Made by a program: the position numbers and the translations under genes. Below are positions 44,371 to 53,074 of a DNA stretch of 64,000 bases, one piece after another. A model generated the notes under the pieces. That model was not told the DNA's origin, searched no databases, and worked only from the letters and a program-made list of their open reading frames with translations. The DNA comes from Fen-549 sp964636655 (GTDB lineage Bacteria > Actinomycetota > Thermoleophilia > Gaiellales > Gaiellaceae): assembly GCA_964636655.1 (NCBI GenBank), contig CAZWTK010000001.1, positions 62,001 through 126,000 on the forward strand. Direction: 5' to 3'. Each line of letters opens with the position of its first letter. Position 1 is the stretch's first letter.

Positions 44371-44802
44371 GTCTTCGGAGCTGATCACTCGGCGACTCAC
44401 GGTGCATTGGGAGAGTCCGTGGTCGAAGAGTGCTCAGCACAGATCCGGCTGCGATGACTCAGACCACTGACATGGCTTTGCGGATAGCTCCAGCGCCAAC
44501 TTCACTCAGCGCCGAGCTAGCCGCCGCCAACGAGCCGCAGCCTCTTCCATCGCTTTCGCCGTCCGTCGTTCGGCACCTTCCCTCGGCCGCGTTTCGCGGC
44601 GAGGTGCCGGCAGGGCGGCTAATCAGTTTCCGCGGGCGCTCGCATCAGGCTCGTGGGAAGCGCCCGTTTTCGGACGGGCACGTATGTCGCTACTACTCGG
44701 AGGAAGCATCCGGGAACGGCAAGACCGTAACTCGATCCGCTGTTTCTTCTCCGGGATACAACAAACCAATCCGAGCCTCGCGGCTCGGTGGAGGTGACAC
44801 AC
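44371..44802 (+). promoter_or_regulatory. Long GC-rich structured leader of the ABC operon
   Basis: No convincing gene is seen from 43939 to 44802. Three stable hairpins are visible: CGGCACCT (44571) with AGGTGCCG (44602), enclosing GCCGCG-TTT-CGCGGC; GCCCGT (44662) with ACGGGC (44674); and CCGAGCC (44771) with GGCTCGG (44782). The last ends two bases before the GGAGGT ribosome site (44790-44795). The stretch 43939-44341 holds nothing recognisable. The hairpins may stabilise the message or regulate translation. Confidence 0.45.
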
Positions 44803-46527
44803 ATGGTAAGTCGTAGGAAATTGGCCGTCAGCATCGGCATCGTGGCGGTAGCCGCGGTTTCGCTGCTGGCAGCTAGCTGGGCTGGCGCCCAGTCGAAGGC
44901 GGCGTCATACCCGCGCGCGCAGACGCTCATTACGAGCGGCACGCAGTGGGGCAACATCGCCGGAACGAACCCCTACGTTGGTAACTACGCAACGGGCATG
45001 GTGGGCCTCGTCAACGAGACGCTGCTCCGCTACGACCCACTCAAGGACAAGTACATCAACTGGCTTGCCCAGAGCGCGAAGTTCTCCAACTCGAGGACCT
45101 ACACAGTCAAGGTCCGGACAGGCATCAAGTGGAGCAACGGCAAGAAGTTCACGGCGAAAGACGTCGCCTGGAACTTCAAGCTGGGACGCTACTCGAGCGC
45201 CTTCTGGAACACTCTGTGGAAGAACATCAAGAATGTGAAGGTCAAGGGCAACACTGTTAAGTTCAAGTTCAAGGGCACTCCGAACTACGCGCAGTGGACG
45301 AACCTTGTCTGGAACCTGCCGATGATCAGCCCGATACAGGGCAAGAAGATCAACAACAAGACGCTCACGACCTATAGCCCGAAGAATCCCGTCGGTACGG
45401 GCCCCTACACGCTCGACACCAAGGGCTTCGACGCTACGACGAGGGTCGTCTGGAAGAAGAAGGCCGTATGGTGGGCAGCGAAGAAGCACGTCTCTCCGTC
45501 GCCCGCTCCTAAGTACATCATCGACCTTTGTAACACCAGCAACACGAACGCCCTGTCAGGTCTTCTGACCAAGATCGAAGACCTGAACAACAACTACCTG
45601 CCCGGCATTCAGCAGCTCGTCGCCAAGGGGCAGGCTCAGACGTACTTCCCGGGCAAGCCGTACGACCTGTCTGCGAACACCGCCTGGCTCGAGGTCAACA
45701 CGACCAAGCCGGCGCTCAAGGACGCAAAGTTCCGTAAGGCTCTCGCTACGTCGATCAACGTCCAAAACATCGTCAAGAACGACTACGGCAACCTCGTCCT
45801 GCCCTCGAACGCGACAGGCCTGCTTGGTATCTGGAAGAAGTGGGTTAACCAGAAGCAGGTTCGCTCTCTCGGGTTCAAGTACAGCACCTCCAAGGCAAAG
45901 AGCATGCTGGCGGCTGCTGGCTACAAGGACGTGAACGGCGACGGTTACGTCGAGAACAAGGACGGATCGAAGATCGATCTGAAGATCGCCGTCCCGCAAG
46001 GTTGGTCAGACTGGGAGTCGGCCCGTGACATGATCGTGGCGTCTGCCAAGGCAGCCGGCATCAACATGCACAAGGATGAGGGCGACTTCAACCACTGGCA
46101 GACCGAGCGTAACCAAGGCTCGTTCGACACCGTTATCGACAACGCCTACCAGTTGAGCGACAACCCCTGGACGTACTACAACGGCCTCTTCCATCTGCCG
46201 ATCATCAAGACAGGTACGGGCCAGACGTTCGCCAACTTCGGTCGCTATGCGAACGCAAGGGCATGGGGCCTCACAAAGAAGCTCGACAAGACCCCGCTCA
46301 AGAACATCCTGAAGCGGGCTTCGATCATGAAGCAACTGCAGCAGATCACGATGACCGAGGTTCCGATCATCCCGATGTGGTACAACGGCGTATGGGCCCA
46401 GACCCAGTCCAAGTACTGGAAGAACTGGCCGTCGTCGACCTCTAACCGGCACTACATCCCCTGCATGTGGCGCGGCTACCTGCAGATGACGGGCATCGAC
46501 ATGTTCACGCACGTCAGGAAGGCGTAG
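44803..46527 (+). CDS. Family-5 (SBP_bac_5) ABC transporter binding protein, probably oligosaccharide-specific
   Basis: 574 residues from the ATG at 44803 (GGAGGT site). A signal peptide (VSIGIVAVAAVSLLAASWAG) lacks a lipobox Cys, unusual for a Gram-positive binding protein. The mature part is rich in Lys, Asn and Trp and has the peptide/nickel-binding layout: VKVRTGIKWSNGKKFTAKDV, YSPKNPVGTGPYTLDTKGFD, LKDAKFRKALATSINVQNIV and a C-terminal TMTEVPIIPMWYNGVWAQTQ. Annotation by similarity alone would say dipeptide. The downstream GH130 gene, coupled to the transporter, argues for beta-linked oligosaccharides, as for Thermotoga family-5 proteins. Confidence 0.88.
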   Translation: MVSRRKLAVSIGIVAVAAVSLLAASWAGAQSKAASYPRAQTLITSGTQWGNIAGTNPYVGNYATGMVGLVNETLLRYDPLKDKYINWLAQSAKFSNSRTYTVKVRTGIKWSNGKKFTAKDVAWNFKLGRYSSAFWNTLWKNIKNVKVKGNTVKFKFKGTPNYAQWTNLVWNLPMISPIQGKKINNKTLTTYSPKNPVGTGPYTLDTKGFDATTRVVWKKKAVWWAAKKHVSPSPAPKYIIDLCNTSNTNALSGLLTKIEDLNNNYLPGIQQLVAKGQAQTYFPGKPYDLSANTAWLEVNTTKPALKDAKFRKALATSINVQNIVKNDYGNLVLPSNATGLLGIWKKWVNQKQVRSLGFKYSTSKAKSMLAAAGYKDVNGDGYVENKDGSKIDLKIAVPQGWSDWESARDMIVASAKAAGINMHKDEGDFNHWQTERNQGSFDTVIDNAYQLSDNPWTYYNGLFHLPIIKTGTGQTFANFGRYANARAWGLTKKLDKTPLKNILKRASIMKQLQQITMTEVPIIPMWYNGVWAQTQSKYWKNWPSSTSNRHYIPCMWRGYLQMTGIDMFTHVRKA

Positions 46528-46566
46528 GTCGGATAGACGTAACGAAGTTGAACTGAAGTGATCATC

Positions 46567-46614
46567 GACCACCGCCCCCCTCCCCGCAGGTTCGGGCCGA
46601 GGGGGGCGGTGGTC
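46567..46614 (+). terminator. Strong stem-loop between binding protein and permease genes
   Basis: GACCACCGCCCCCCT (46567-46581) pairs perfectly over 15 bp with AGGGGGGCGGTGGTC (46600-46614), with an 18-base loop. It lies 40 bases after the binding-protein stop and 145 bases before the permease start. There is no U tract. It probably acts as a partial terminator or 3' stabiliser that raises binding-protein message above the rest of the operon. Confidence 0.7.
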
Positions 46615-46759
46615 TCCTGTAGGATGTTGACCTCTTCCGCCTGCGGGCAGCTTTACCGGTTCTTTACCTACGGTCTCTACGGTGAGCACCGAGTGGGCGA
46701 GGATCGCGCGCGAGGAGTGAAGGCGGTCTTCGGTAGAATGATGTGAGCTAGGAGAGCCT

Positions 46760-47755
46760 GTGCGACGTTACTTCGCTAGAAAACTGATCACCTACAGCAT
46801 TACGTTCTTCGCCGCGGTGACAATCGACTGGACGATCCCGCACCTTATGCCCGGCGATCCGATTCTGTCCCTGATGAATCAGATTCAGATTCAGGATGAG
46901 CACACTTATAAGTTGCTTTACAATCAGTTCGCTAAAGGGTTCAGAACTGACCTCCCGCTCTACAAGCAGTACTACTACTTCTGGGTCTCGCTCTTCCACG
47001 GCGATCTCGGGGTCAGCATCATGAACTTCCCGACGAAGGTGACGACGATCATCGAGCGTTCGGCTCCTTACACGCTCGGCTTGCTGATCCCGGCCATCTT
47101 GCTCAGCTGGTATGCGGGCAACAAGGTCGGCGCGATGGCAGCACGTAGGAAAGTGCTCGACAATTCGGTGCTTCCCTTCTCGTATGCGCTTACCGCGACT
47201 CCTTATATGTGGTTCGCGATGGTAATTGCCTGGCTGTTCGCCTTCATCTGGCAAATCTTCCCAGGCCAGGGCGGCTACGACTACACCGCCATCCAGCAGT
47301 GGTCGTGGGGCTTCGCCCTCAACCTCGCCTACCACTGGTTCCTGCCCTTCCTGTCGCTCTTCCTGGTGGCCTTCGGCGGCTGGGCTATCGGGATGAGGAA
47401 CATGATCATCTACGAGCTGGAGTCGGACTACTCGCACTACCTCGAGGCGCTCGGAGCGCCGAGGCGACTGGTGCGCAAGTACGCGTTCAGAAACGCGATG
47501 CTGCCGCAGATCACCGGGCTCGCGCTTCAGATCGGAGCGGTACTCGCGGGAGCTCTGGTCACCGAGATCGTCTTCTCGTACCCCGGTCTCGGATCTCAGA
47601 TCTTCAGGGCGATCTCGACCAAGGACTACTTCGTGATTCAGGGGATCTTCCTCTTCATCATCGTCGGTGTCTTGATCGCCAACTTCATTGTCGACATCGT
47701 CTACGTTCTCGTCGACCCGAGAACGAGAATCGGAATGCAAGGCGGACAGGCATGA
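46760..47755 (+). CDS. ABC transporter permease (DppB/OppB type)
   Basis: 331 residues from a GTG with a TAGGAG site. First TM segment follows RRYFARKLITYSITFFAAVT. The N-terminal loop has MPGDPILSLMN, matching the family PGDP motif. Five more membrane segments follow, and the EAA-type cytoplasmic loop is YSHYLEALGAPRRLVRKYAF followed by RNAMLPQITG. The C-terminus is FSYPGLGSQIFRAISTKDYF, typical of the first permease of family-5 importers. Its stop overlaps the next start as ATGA. Confidence 0.93.
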   Translation: MRRYFARKLITYSITFFAAVTIDWTIPHLMPGDPILSLMNQIQIQDEHTYKLLYNQFAKGFRTDLPLYKQYYYFWVSLFHGDLGVSIMNFPTKVTTIIERSAPYTLGLLIPAILLSWYAGNKVGAMAARRKVLDNSVLPFSYALTATPYMWFAMVIAWLFAFIWQIFPGQGGYDYTAIQQWSWGFALNLAYHWFLPFLSLFLVAFGGWAIGMRNMIIYELESDYSHYLEALGAPRRLVRKYAFRNAMLPQITGLALQIGAVLAGALVTEIVFSYPGLGSQIFRAISTKDYFVIQGIFLFIIVGVLIANFIVDIVYVLVDPRTRIGMQGGQA

Positions 47756-48750
47756 CGAAATCAACGAAATCGGTTACTACGGCCGCTGGAACGAACACAG
47801 ACGGCGCATTGCCCGATAGCGGTCCAGAAGTGCTCGTAGGGCCATCCGATACCCGCCCGGAAAAACCGGTCAAAGTTGTTCCAAAGACCGCGAAGATGGG
47901 CGCTGTTCGCGAAATGCTCTATTTCGCGCTTCGCAACCGTAAGCTCATCATCGGAATGAGTGTGGTGGGTTTCTTCCTCCTGCTGGCGATAGTCGGGCCG
48001 TACTTTGCGCAGCATCCTCCACTCGAGTACGGCAATCCGACTCAGCACGCACCCACGCTCAAACACGGGCTTTATCTGGGAACGACCTCGGACGGGCTCG
48101 ATGTCTACGCCCAGTTCGTAGAAGGCCTCAGGCTCGCGTTCATCGTCGGCCTGATCGGCGGAGGCGTGGCCGCGATGATCGGCATGGTCGTCGGCTTCAC
48201 GGCCGGCTACAAGGCGGGCCTCACCGATGAGTTGCTGAACATGCTCACCAACGTCGTCCTCTGTATCCCGGTCTTCGCCCTGCTGCTCGTCATCGCAGCG
48301 TTCATGAGTATCAAGGGCGTCATTCCCGAGGCCCTGCTGATCGGATTCGTCAACTGGCCCTGGGCGGCCAGGGCCCTCAGGGCCCAGACGTTCTCGCTGA
48401 CTTCGAGAGAGTTCGTGAGCCTGGCGCGCCTGAGCGGCGAGAAGACCTGGAAGATCATCTTCAAAGAGATCGCACCAAACATGAGCTCTTACCTGTTCAT
48501 GATGTTCATCCTCCTCTTCGGAGGAGCGATCCTCACGGCCGCGACGCTCGACTTCATCGGGCTCGGCCCATCCGGGACGATTTCGCTCGGCCAGATGATG
48601 AACAACGCCAACCAGAACGCCTCGCTTCTCATGGGGTACTGGTGGTGGTTCGTTCCGCCTGGCCTCGCGATAACGCTCATCGTGGGCGGTGCCTACTTCA
48701 TGAATGTCGGCCTCGACGAGGTCTTCAATCCGCGGCTGAGAGAGATGTGA
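47752..48750 (+). CDS. ABC transporter permease (DppC/OppC type)
   Basis: 332 residues. An unusually long hydrophilic N-terminal region (1-60, with PEVLVGPSDTRPEKPVKVVP) precedes LIIGMSVVGFFLLLAIVGPY. The periplasmic LGTTSDGLDVYAQFVEGLRL matches the family pattern GTDxxGRDxxSRxxxGxR. The EAA loop is SREFVSLARLSGEKTWKIIF. The C-terminal IGLGPSGTISLGQMMNNA is family-typical. It partners the permease upstream and the two ATPases downstream. The start overlaps the previous stop by four bases. Confidence 0.93.
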   Translation: MTKSTKSVTTAAGTNTDGALPDSGPEVLVGPSDTRPEKPVKVVPKTAKMGAVREMLYFALRNRKLIIGMSVVGFFLLLAIVGPYFAQHPPLEYGNPTQHAPTLKHGLYLGTTSDGLDVYAQFVEGLRLAFIVGLIGGGVAAMIGMVVGFTAGYKAGLTDELLNMLTNVVLCIPVFALLLVIAAFMSIKGVIPEALLIGFVNWPWAARALRAQTFSLTSREFVSLARLSGEKTWKIIFKEIAPNMSSYLFMMFILLFGGAILTAATLDFIGLGPSGTISLGQMMNNANQNASLLMGYWWWFVPPGLAITLIVGGAYFMNVGLDEVFNPRLREM

Positions 48751-48754
48751 GCAA

Positions 48755-49705
48755 GTGAGTCTGCAAATCGAGAATTTACGGGTCTACTACCGAACTCTGG
48801 CCGGCGATGTCCAGGCCCTGGACGGTGTCACCTTCGATATCGCCGACGGCGAGATCATGGGATTGGCCGGAGAGTCGGGATGCGGCAAGTCAACGCTGGG
48901 TAACAGCCTGATCTCGCTCACCGGGCGCATGAAGTACGTCGAGGGGAAGGTGATACTCGACTCGAAAGACCACCCCGTCTGGGACTTCGACGAGATGAAC
49001 CGCTACCGGTTCAAGGAGCTCTCGATCATTCCGCAGTACGCCATGAGCGCCATGAACCCAACGCGGAAGATCGGAAGGATGACCGGGGAACTGCTCGAGT
49101 CGAGAGGCGTGAAGCACAAGGGAGTCATGCCTGAGCTGAAGCGCCGGTTCGAGCTGGTAGGGCTCTCAGACGAGGTGCTCGACATGTACCCGATCGAGCT
49201 CTCGGGCGGCATGAAGCAGCGAGCCGTGATGGTCATCTCGACGTTGCTCGACCCCTCACTCCTGATCGCCGACGAGATCACGTCGGCACTCGACGTCTCG
49301 ACTCAGAAAGCCGTAGCGGAGATGCTCGTCGAGTTCCGCGAGCGCGGCTACGTGAAGAGCATGATCGTCATCACACACGACATCTCAATCCTCTACCAGG
49401 TCGCCGATTCGATCCTCGTGATGTACGCCGGCAAGCTGGCCGAGAAGGCCTCGGCCGAGACGATCATCAACACTCCCCGGCATCCGTACACGCGCCTGCT
49501 CATCTCATCGCTACCGGAAGTTGGGGTGACCTATTCCGGTAAGCGATTGGAGGGCATCGCCGGCACGCCGCCTGCTTTGCTCGACCCACCGACGGGGTGC
49601 CGCTTCCGAGATCGTTGTCCGTTCGCTTACGAGAAGTGCTTGGAAGAGCCGCCCTTCGTGGAGGTCGATCCCGGGCACTTCACGGCCTGTTGGAAGGAGA
49701 TCTAG
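48755..49705 (+). CDS. ABC transporter ATP-binding protein (DppD/OppD type)
   Basis: 316 residues from a GTG four bases after the permease stop. Walker A is GESGCGKSTLG, signature LSGGMKQRAVM, and Walker B LLIADEITSALDVSTQ, with DEI in place of the usual DEP. The C-terminal oligopeptide-transporter extension is PPTGCRFRDRCPFAYEKC, which carries the conserved Cys cluster, often an Fe-S site in this family. It forms the heterodimeric motor with the next gene product. Confidence 0.94.
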   Translation: MSLQIENLRVYYRTLAGDVQALDGVTFDIADGEIMGLAGESGCGKSTLGNSLISLTGRMKYVEGKVILDSKDHPVWDFDEMNRYRFKELSIIPQYAMSAMNPTRKIGRMTGELLESRGVKHKGVMPELKRRFELVGLSDEVLDMYPIELSGGMKQRAVMVISTLLDPSLLIADEITSALDVSTQKAVAEMLVEFRERGYVKSMIVITHDISILYQVADSILVMYAGKLAEKASAETIINTPRHPYTRLLISSLPEVGVTYSGKRLEGIAGTPPALLDPPTGCRFRDRCPFAYEKCLEEPPFVEVDPGHFTACWKEI

Positions 49706-49732
49706 AAAGATGTCGATGCGGAGTTCGAAGCA

Positions 49733-50767
49733 ATGAGCGGATACGGAAGCGATACGCAGGGTAACGGCGAGGGCGGGCTGCTCAGGCTCGACCGCGTAAC
49801 CAAGGTCTTCAGCACCGGTACCTTCGGCGGCAAGCAACTGACCGCGGTCAGAGATGTCAGCTTCGAAGTGAAGCCCGGCGAGGTCATGTCGGTCATCGGA
49901 GAGAGCGGTAGTGGAAAGTCCACCATCGGCCGGATGATCCTGCGCCTATCCCCGATCACGAAAGGCGAGATCAGCTTCAACGGGAAGAACATCTCGTCTC
50001 TCCGAGGAAAGGCGTTGAAGCGGTACCGCCATGACGTTCAGGGCGTTTTCCAGGATCCCTTCAGCTCGTACAACCCGATCTTCAAGGCCGATCGCGTCTT
50101 CGCGATGATCAAGAGCGAGTTCTTCCCTGGGATGAGCGGGCCGGAGTGGAGAAACAAGATCGGGCTTGCGCTCGAGGCCGTAACGCTCGACCCCACCCAG
50201 GTCCTGAACAAGTACCCACACCAGTTGAGCGGCGGCCAGCTACAACGCCTTCTGATCGCTCGCGCCCTCTTGCTCGACATTCAGTTCCTGGTCGCCGACG
50301 AGATCATCAGCATGCTCGACGCTTCGACCCGGATCGACGTGCTCAACTTGCTCGCCGATCTCAAGGGCAGAGGTCTCGGCATCATGTTCATCACCCACGA
50401 TCTCTCGCTCGGCAACTACATCAGCGAGAAGAGCGTCATCCTACGTCGCGGCCTGATCGTCGAGATGGGCGCGACCGGAAAGGTGTTCGGCAACCCGACT
50501 CACCCCTATACGAAGATGCTTCTCGCCTCCGTTCCCCAGCTGCACCGCAAGTGGGAAGAGGTCGCGGAGGAGCTCAAGGTGTCGGAGACGGTGCTGATGG
50601 ATCGGGAGGCCGCGGCGAAGAAGGCATACGAAACCGTCAGCGAGATCCTGGCGCCCGATGCCGAGGACTCGGTGCTAGTCGAGACCGAGCCCGATCACGT
50701 CGTTCGCTTCTCGCCCGAGGAGGCACGGGCGATAGAACCGGCCGCGGTCGCCGGGAAAACCGAATGA
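49733..50767 (+). CDS. ABC transporter ATP-binding protein (DppF/OppF type)
   Basis: 344 residues. Walker A GESGSGKSTIG, signature LSGGQLQRLLIA, and Walker B LVADEIISMLDASTR, again DEI rather than DEP as in its partner, so both ATPases share this departure. The C-terminal region (275-344) is acidic and lacks the Cys-containing motif seen in the partner. The stop overlaps the GH130 start as ATGA, tying transport and catabolism together in translation. Confidence 0.93.
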   Translation: MSGYGSDTQGNGEGGLLRLDRVTKVFSTGTFGGKQLTAVRDVSFEVKPGEVMSVIGESGSGKSTIGRMILRLSPITKGEISFNGKNISSLRGKALKRYRHDVQGVFQDPFSSYNPIFKADRVFAMIKSEFFPGMSGPEWRNKIGLALEAVTLDPTQVLNKYPHQLSGGQLQRLLIARALLLDIQFLVADEIISMLDASTRIDVLNLLADLKGRGLGIMFITHDLSLGNYISEKSVILRRGLIVEMGATGKVFGNPTHPYTKMLLASVPQLHRKWEEVAEELKVSETVLMDREAAAKKAYETVSEILAPDAEDSVLVETEPDHVVRFSPEEARAIEPAAVAGKTE

Positions 50768-51753
50768 GCCAGGTACAGATCCTGGGCCAGGGGAAGATAG
50801 ACAACCTCCCCTGGGAAGAGCGGCCAACCGGAAGTACTGAACCGGTTTGGCGCTACTCCAAGAACCCGGTCATCCCGCGCGACCTCATCCCCAGCTCGAA
50901 CAGCATCTTCAACAGCGCAGTCGTACCGTACAAGGGCGAATACGCGGGTGTTTTTCGCTGCGACGATCGCACTCGCCGCATGGTCATCCATCGCGGCTTC
51001 AGCTCTGACGGCCTGAGCTGGAAGCTCGATCACGAGCCCATCCGGTTCGAGTGCGACGAGCCGGAGATCGCAGAGTTCGTCTACGGCTACGACCCGCGCG
51101 TCGTCTGGATCGAGGATCGCTACTACATCACCTGGTGCAACTGCTACCACGGGCCCACGATCGGAGTCGGCTGGACGAAGGACTTCGAGAGCTTCCACCA
51201 GTACGAGAACGCGTTCCTACCCTTCAATCGAAACGGCGTCCTCTTCCCGCGTAAAATCGGCGACAACTTCGCCATGCTCTCGCGGCCCTCGGACAACGGC
51301 CACACCCCGTTCGGCGAGATCTTCTACAGCGAGAGCCCAGACCTGACCTACTGGGGCAAGCACCGGCACGTAATGGCGCCGGTCGAGTACTCCTGGCAGG
51401 CCACCAAGGTCGGTGGAGGGCCGGTTCCGATCGAGACCTCCGAGGGTTGGCTGCTCATCTATCACGGCGTGCTCACCTCCTGCAACGGCTTCGTCTACAG
51501 CGCGAGTGTCGCGCTGCTCGATCTGGAGAATCCCTGGAAGGTGATCGCCCGAGCGAAGCCGTACGTCATCTCGCCGCAGACGCTCTACGAGTGCGTCGGG
51601 GACGTGCCCAACGTGGTCTTTCCCTGCGCGGCGCTTTGCGACGCCGAGAGCGGTCGTCTGGCGATCTACTACGGCGCCGCGGACACGGTGACCGGGCTCG
51701 CCTTCGCCTACGTCGACGAGCTGGTCGAGTTCGCAAAGAAGAACTCGCTCTAG
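50764..51753 (+). CDS. GH130 glycoside phosphorylase (beta-mannoside type)
   Basis: 329 residues from the ATG at 50764, overlapping the ATPase stop. It is a five-bladed propeller of the GH130 family: WRYSKNPVIPRDLIPSSNSI, FNSAVVPYKGEYAGVFRCDD, GYDPRVVWIEDRYYITWCN, RNGVLFPRKIGDNFAMLSRP and SWQATKVGGGPVPIETSEGW followed by LLIYHG. GH130 enzymes cleave beta-mannosidic bonds with phosphate, releasing alpha-mannose 1-phosphate; some members are hydrolases or act on other beta-mannosides. Exact substrate (mannobiose, mannosyl-glucose or mannosyl-GlcNAc) cannot be set from sequence reading. It ends the uptake operon. Confidence 0.9.
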   Translation: MSQVQILGQGKIDNLPWEERPTGSTEPVWRYSKNPVIPRDLIPSSNSIFNSAVVPYKGEYAGVFRCDDRTRRMVIHRGFSSDGLSWKLDHEPIRFECDEPEIAEFVYGYDPRVVWIEDRYYITWCNCYHGPTIGVGWTKDFESFHQYENAFLPFNRNGVLFPRKIGDNFAMLSRPSDNGHTPFGEIFYSESPDLTYWGKHRHVMAPVEYSWQATKVGGGPVPIETSEGWLLIYHGVLTSCNGFVYSASVALLDLENPWKVIARAKPYVISPQTLYECVGDVPNVVFPCAALCDAESGRLAIYYGAADTVTGLAFAYVDELVEFAKKNSL

Positions 51754-51817
51754 GATCGAAGCGCGCAGGTCGGCGCCGGTCCGCGCACTTCAGGCTTCTC
51801 GGTTAGTCTCTTCGCCT

Positions 51818-53074
51818 ATGGGCATGGCAGTGCTTCACCTATCGATGCTTCTCAAGAGCAAGCTCGTCGACCGTAACGGCGAGAACCTCGGCCGCGTGGA
51901 AGACCTGATCGTCAGACTGGCCGACGGCGCCTATCCGCCGGTAACCGGGCTCAAGGCGCACGTCGCCGGGCGCGATCTCTTCGTTGCCGCCAAGATGATC
52001 GCCGAGCTCGAGCCGGGCAGAGTCCAGCTCGCGGGGGACCAGCTCAATTTCGGCCGGTTCGAGCGCCGCCGCGGCGAGGTGCTCTTGCGTCAAGACGTCC
52101 TCGGACACCGGCTGATCAACGTCGCCGGCGCCCGGCTGGCCAGAGCGAGCGACATCGAGCTGGCCTTCAGCGAGGGCTCCTGGCGCGTCGTGGGCGTCGA
52201 CGTCAGCCTGCGTGGGCCCCTGCGCCGACTTCTGCCCAGGCGGCTCGGAGGCCGCTCGGCGGCGCGCACGTTGCTCGACTGGGAGAGCGTCGAGCCCTTC
52301 GTAGGACATGTGCCGTCGTCGAGGCTGCGCATGCGTTTCGGCAAGCTGGCGCAGCTGCATCCGGCCCAGATTGCCGACCTGGTCGAAGCCGCCTCGCACG
52401 AAGAGGGCGAAGAGATAATCCGCGCGGTCGGTGCCGACCGCGAGCTCGAGGCCGACGTGTTCGAGGAGCTGGATCCCGAGCACCAGGTCGAGTTCCTGCA
52501 TCAGCGCTCGGACGCCGAGGCGGCGAACGTGCTGGCCAAGATGGGCGCCGACGACGCGGCCGACCTGCTGGCCGAGCTCGAGCAGGAACGGCGCGAGCCG
52601 GTGCTCTCGCTGCTGCCCAAGACTCAGCAACGCAAGGTGCGTACGCTGCTCGGTTTCAATCCCTCGACCGGCGGCGGATTGATGAATCCCGACTTCCTCT
52701 GCCTTTCCGAGCGCGTGACCGTGAAGCGGGCGCTCGAAGAGGTGAGGAGGTCACCGCTAGAGCCCGAGCAGCTGAGCGTCGTCTTCACGCACGACAGTAA
52801 GAAGAAGCTGTCCGGCGCGCTTGCGATCGCCACGCTCGTCTGCGCCGACCCCGAAGCGCGGCTCGCAGACATCGTCCCACGCCGCCCGGTGAGCTTGCAT
52901 CCAGACGCCGATCTACCCCAGGTGGCGCGCGAGCTGACCGACTTCAACCTGACCGCATTGCCGGTGGTGGACGACGAAGAGCACGTGATCGGAGTGATCG
53001 CCGTCGACGACGTGCTGGAGTTGATATTCCCGGAAGACTGGCGCCGCCGCTTCAGCGCCTTCAACAACGAGTAA
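51818..53074 (+). CDS. Soluble PRC-barrel / MgtE-N / CBS protein, probable Mg2+ sensor
   Basis: 418 residues, no membrane helices. N-terminal PRC-barrel-like beta domain (10-170: LKSKLVDRNGENLGRVEDLI, QDVLGHRLINVAGARLARAS). The middle is an MgtE-N superhelix (185-290: LAQLHPAQIADLVEAASHEE, NVLAKMGADDAADLLAELEQ, RREPVLSLLPKTQQRKVRTL). C-terminal tandem CBS domains follow (LMNPDFLCLSERVTVKRALE, LTALPVVDDEEHVIGVIAVD, DVLELIFPEDW). This is the cytosolic Mg2+-sensing part of MgtE channels without the pore. The pore's place is taken by the separate Nramp-related gene 236 bp downstream. A gating or regulatory partnership is inferred. Confidence 0.88.
   Translation: MGMAVLHLSMLLKSKLVDRNGENLGRVEDLIVRLADGAYPPVTGLKAHVAGRDLFVAAKMIAELEPGRVQLAGDQLNFGRFERRRGEVLLRQDVLGHRLINVAGARLARASDIELAFSEGSWRVVGVDVSLRGPLRRLLPRRLGGRSAARTLLDWESVEPFVGHVPSSRLRMRFGKLAQLHPAQIADLVEAASHEEGEEIIRAVGADRELEADVFEELDPEHQVEFLHQRSDAEAANVLAKMGADDAADLLAELEQERREPVLSLLPKTQQRKVRTLLGFNPSTGGGLMNPDFLCLSERVTVKRALEEVRRSPLEPEQLSVVFTHDSKKKLSGALAIATLVCADPEARLADIVPRRPVSLHPDADLPQVARELTDFNLTALPVVDDEEHVIGVIAVDDVLELIFPEDWRRRFSAFNNE

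Noticed and set aside
44206..44816. Possible leader genes upstream of the binding protein
   Set aside because: Frames are low-complexity, overlap the hairpins and lack ribosome sites; treated as untranslated leader.
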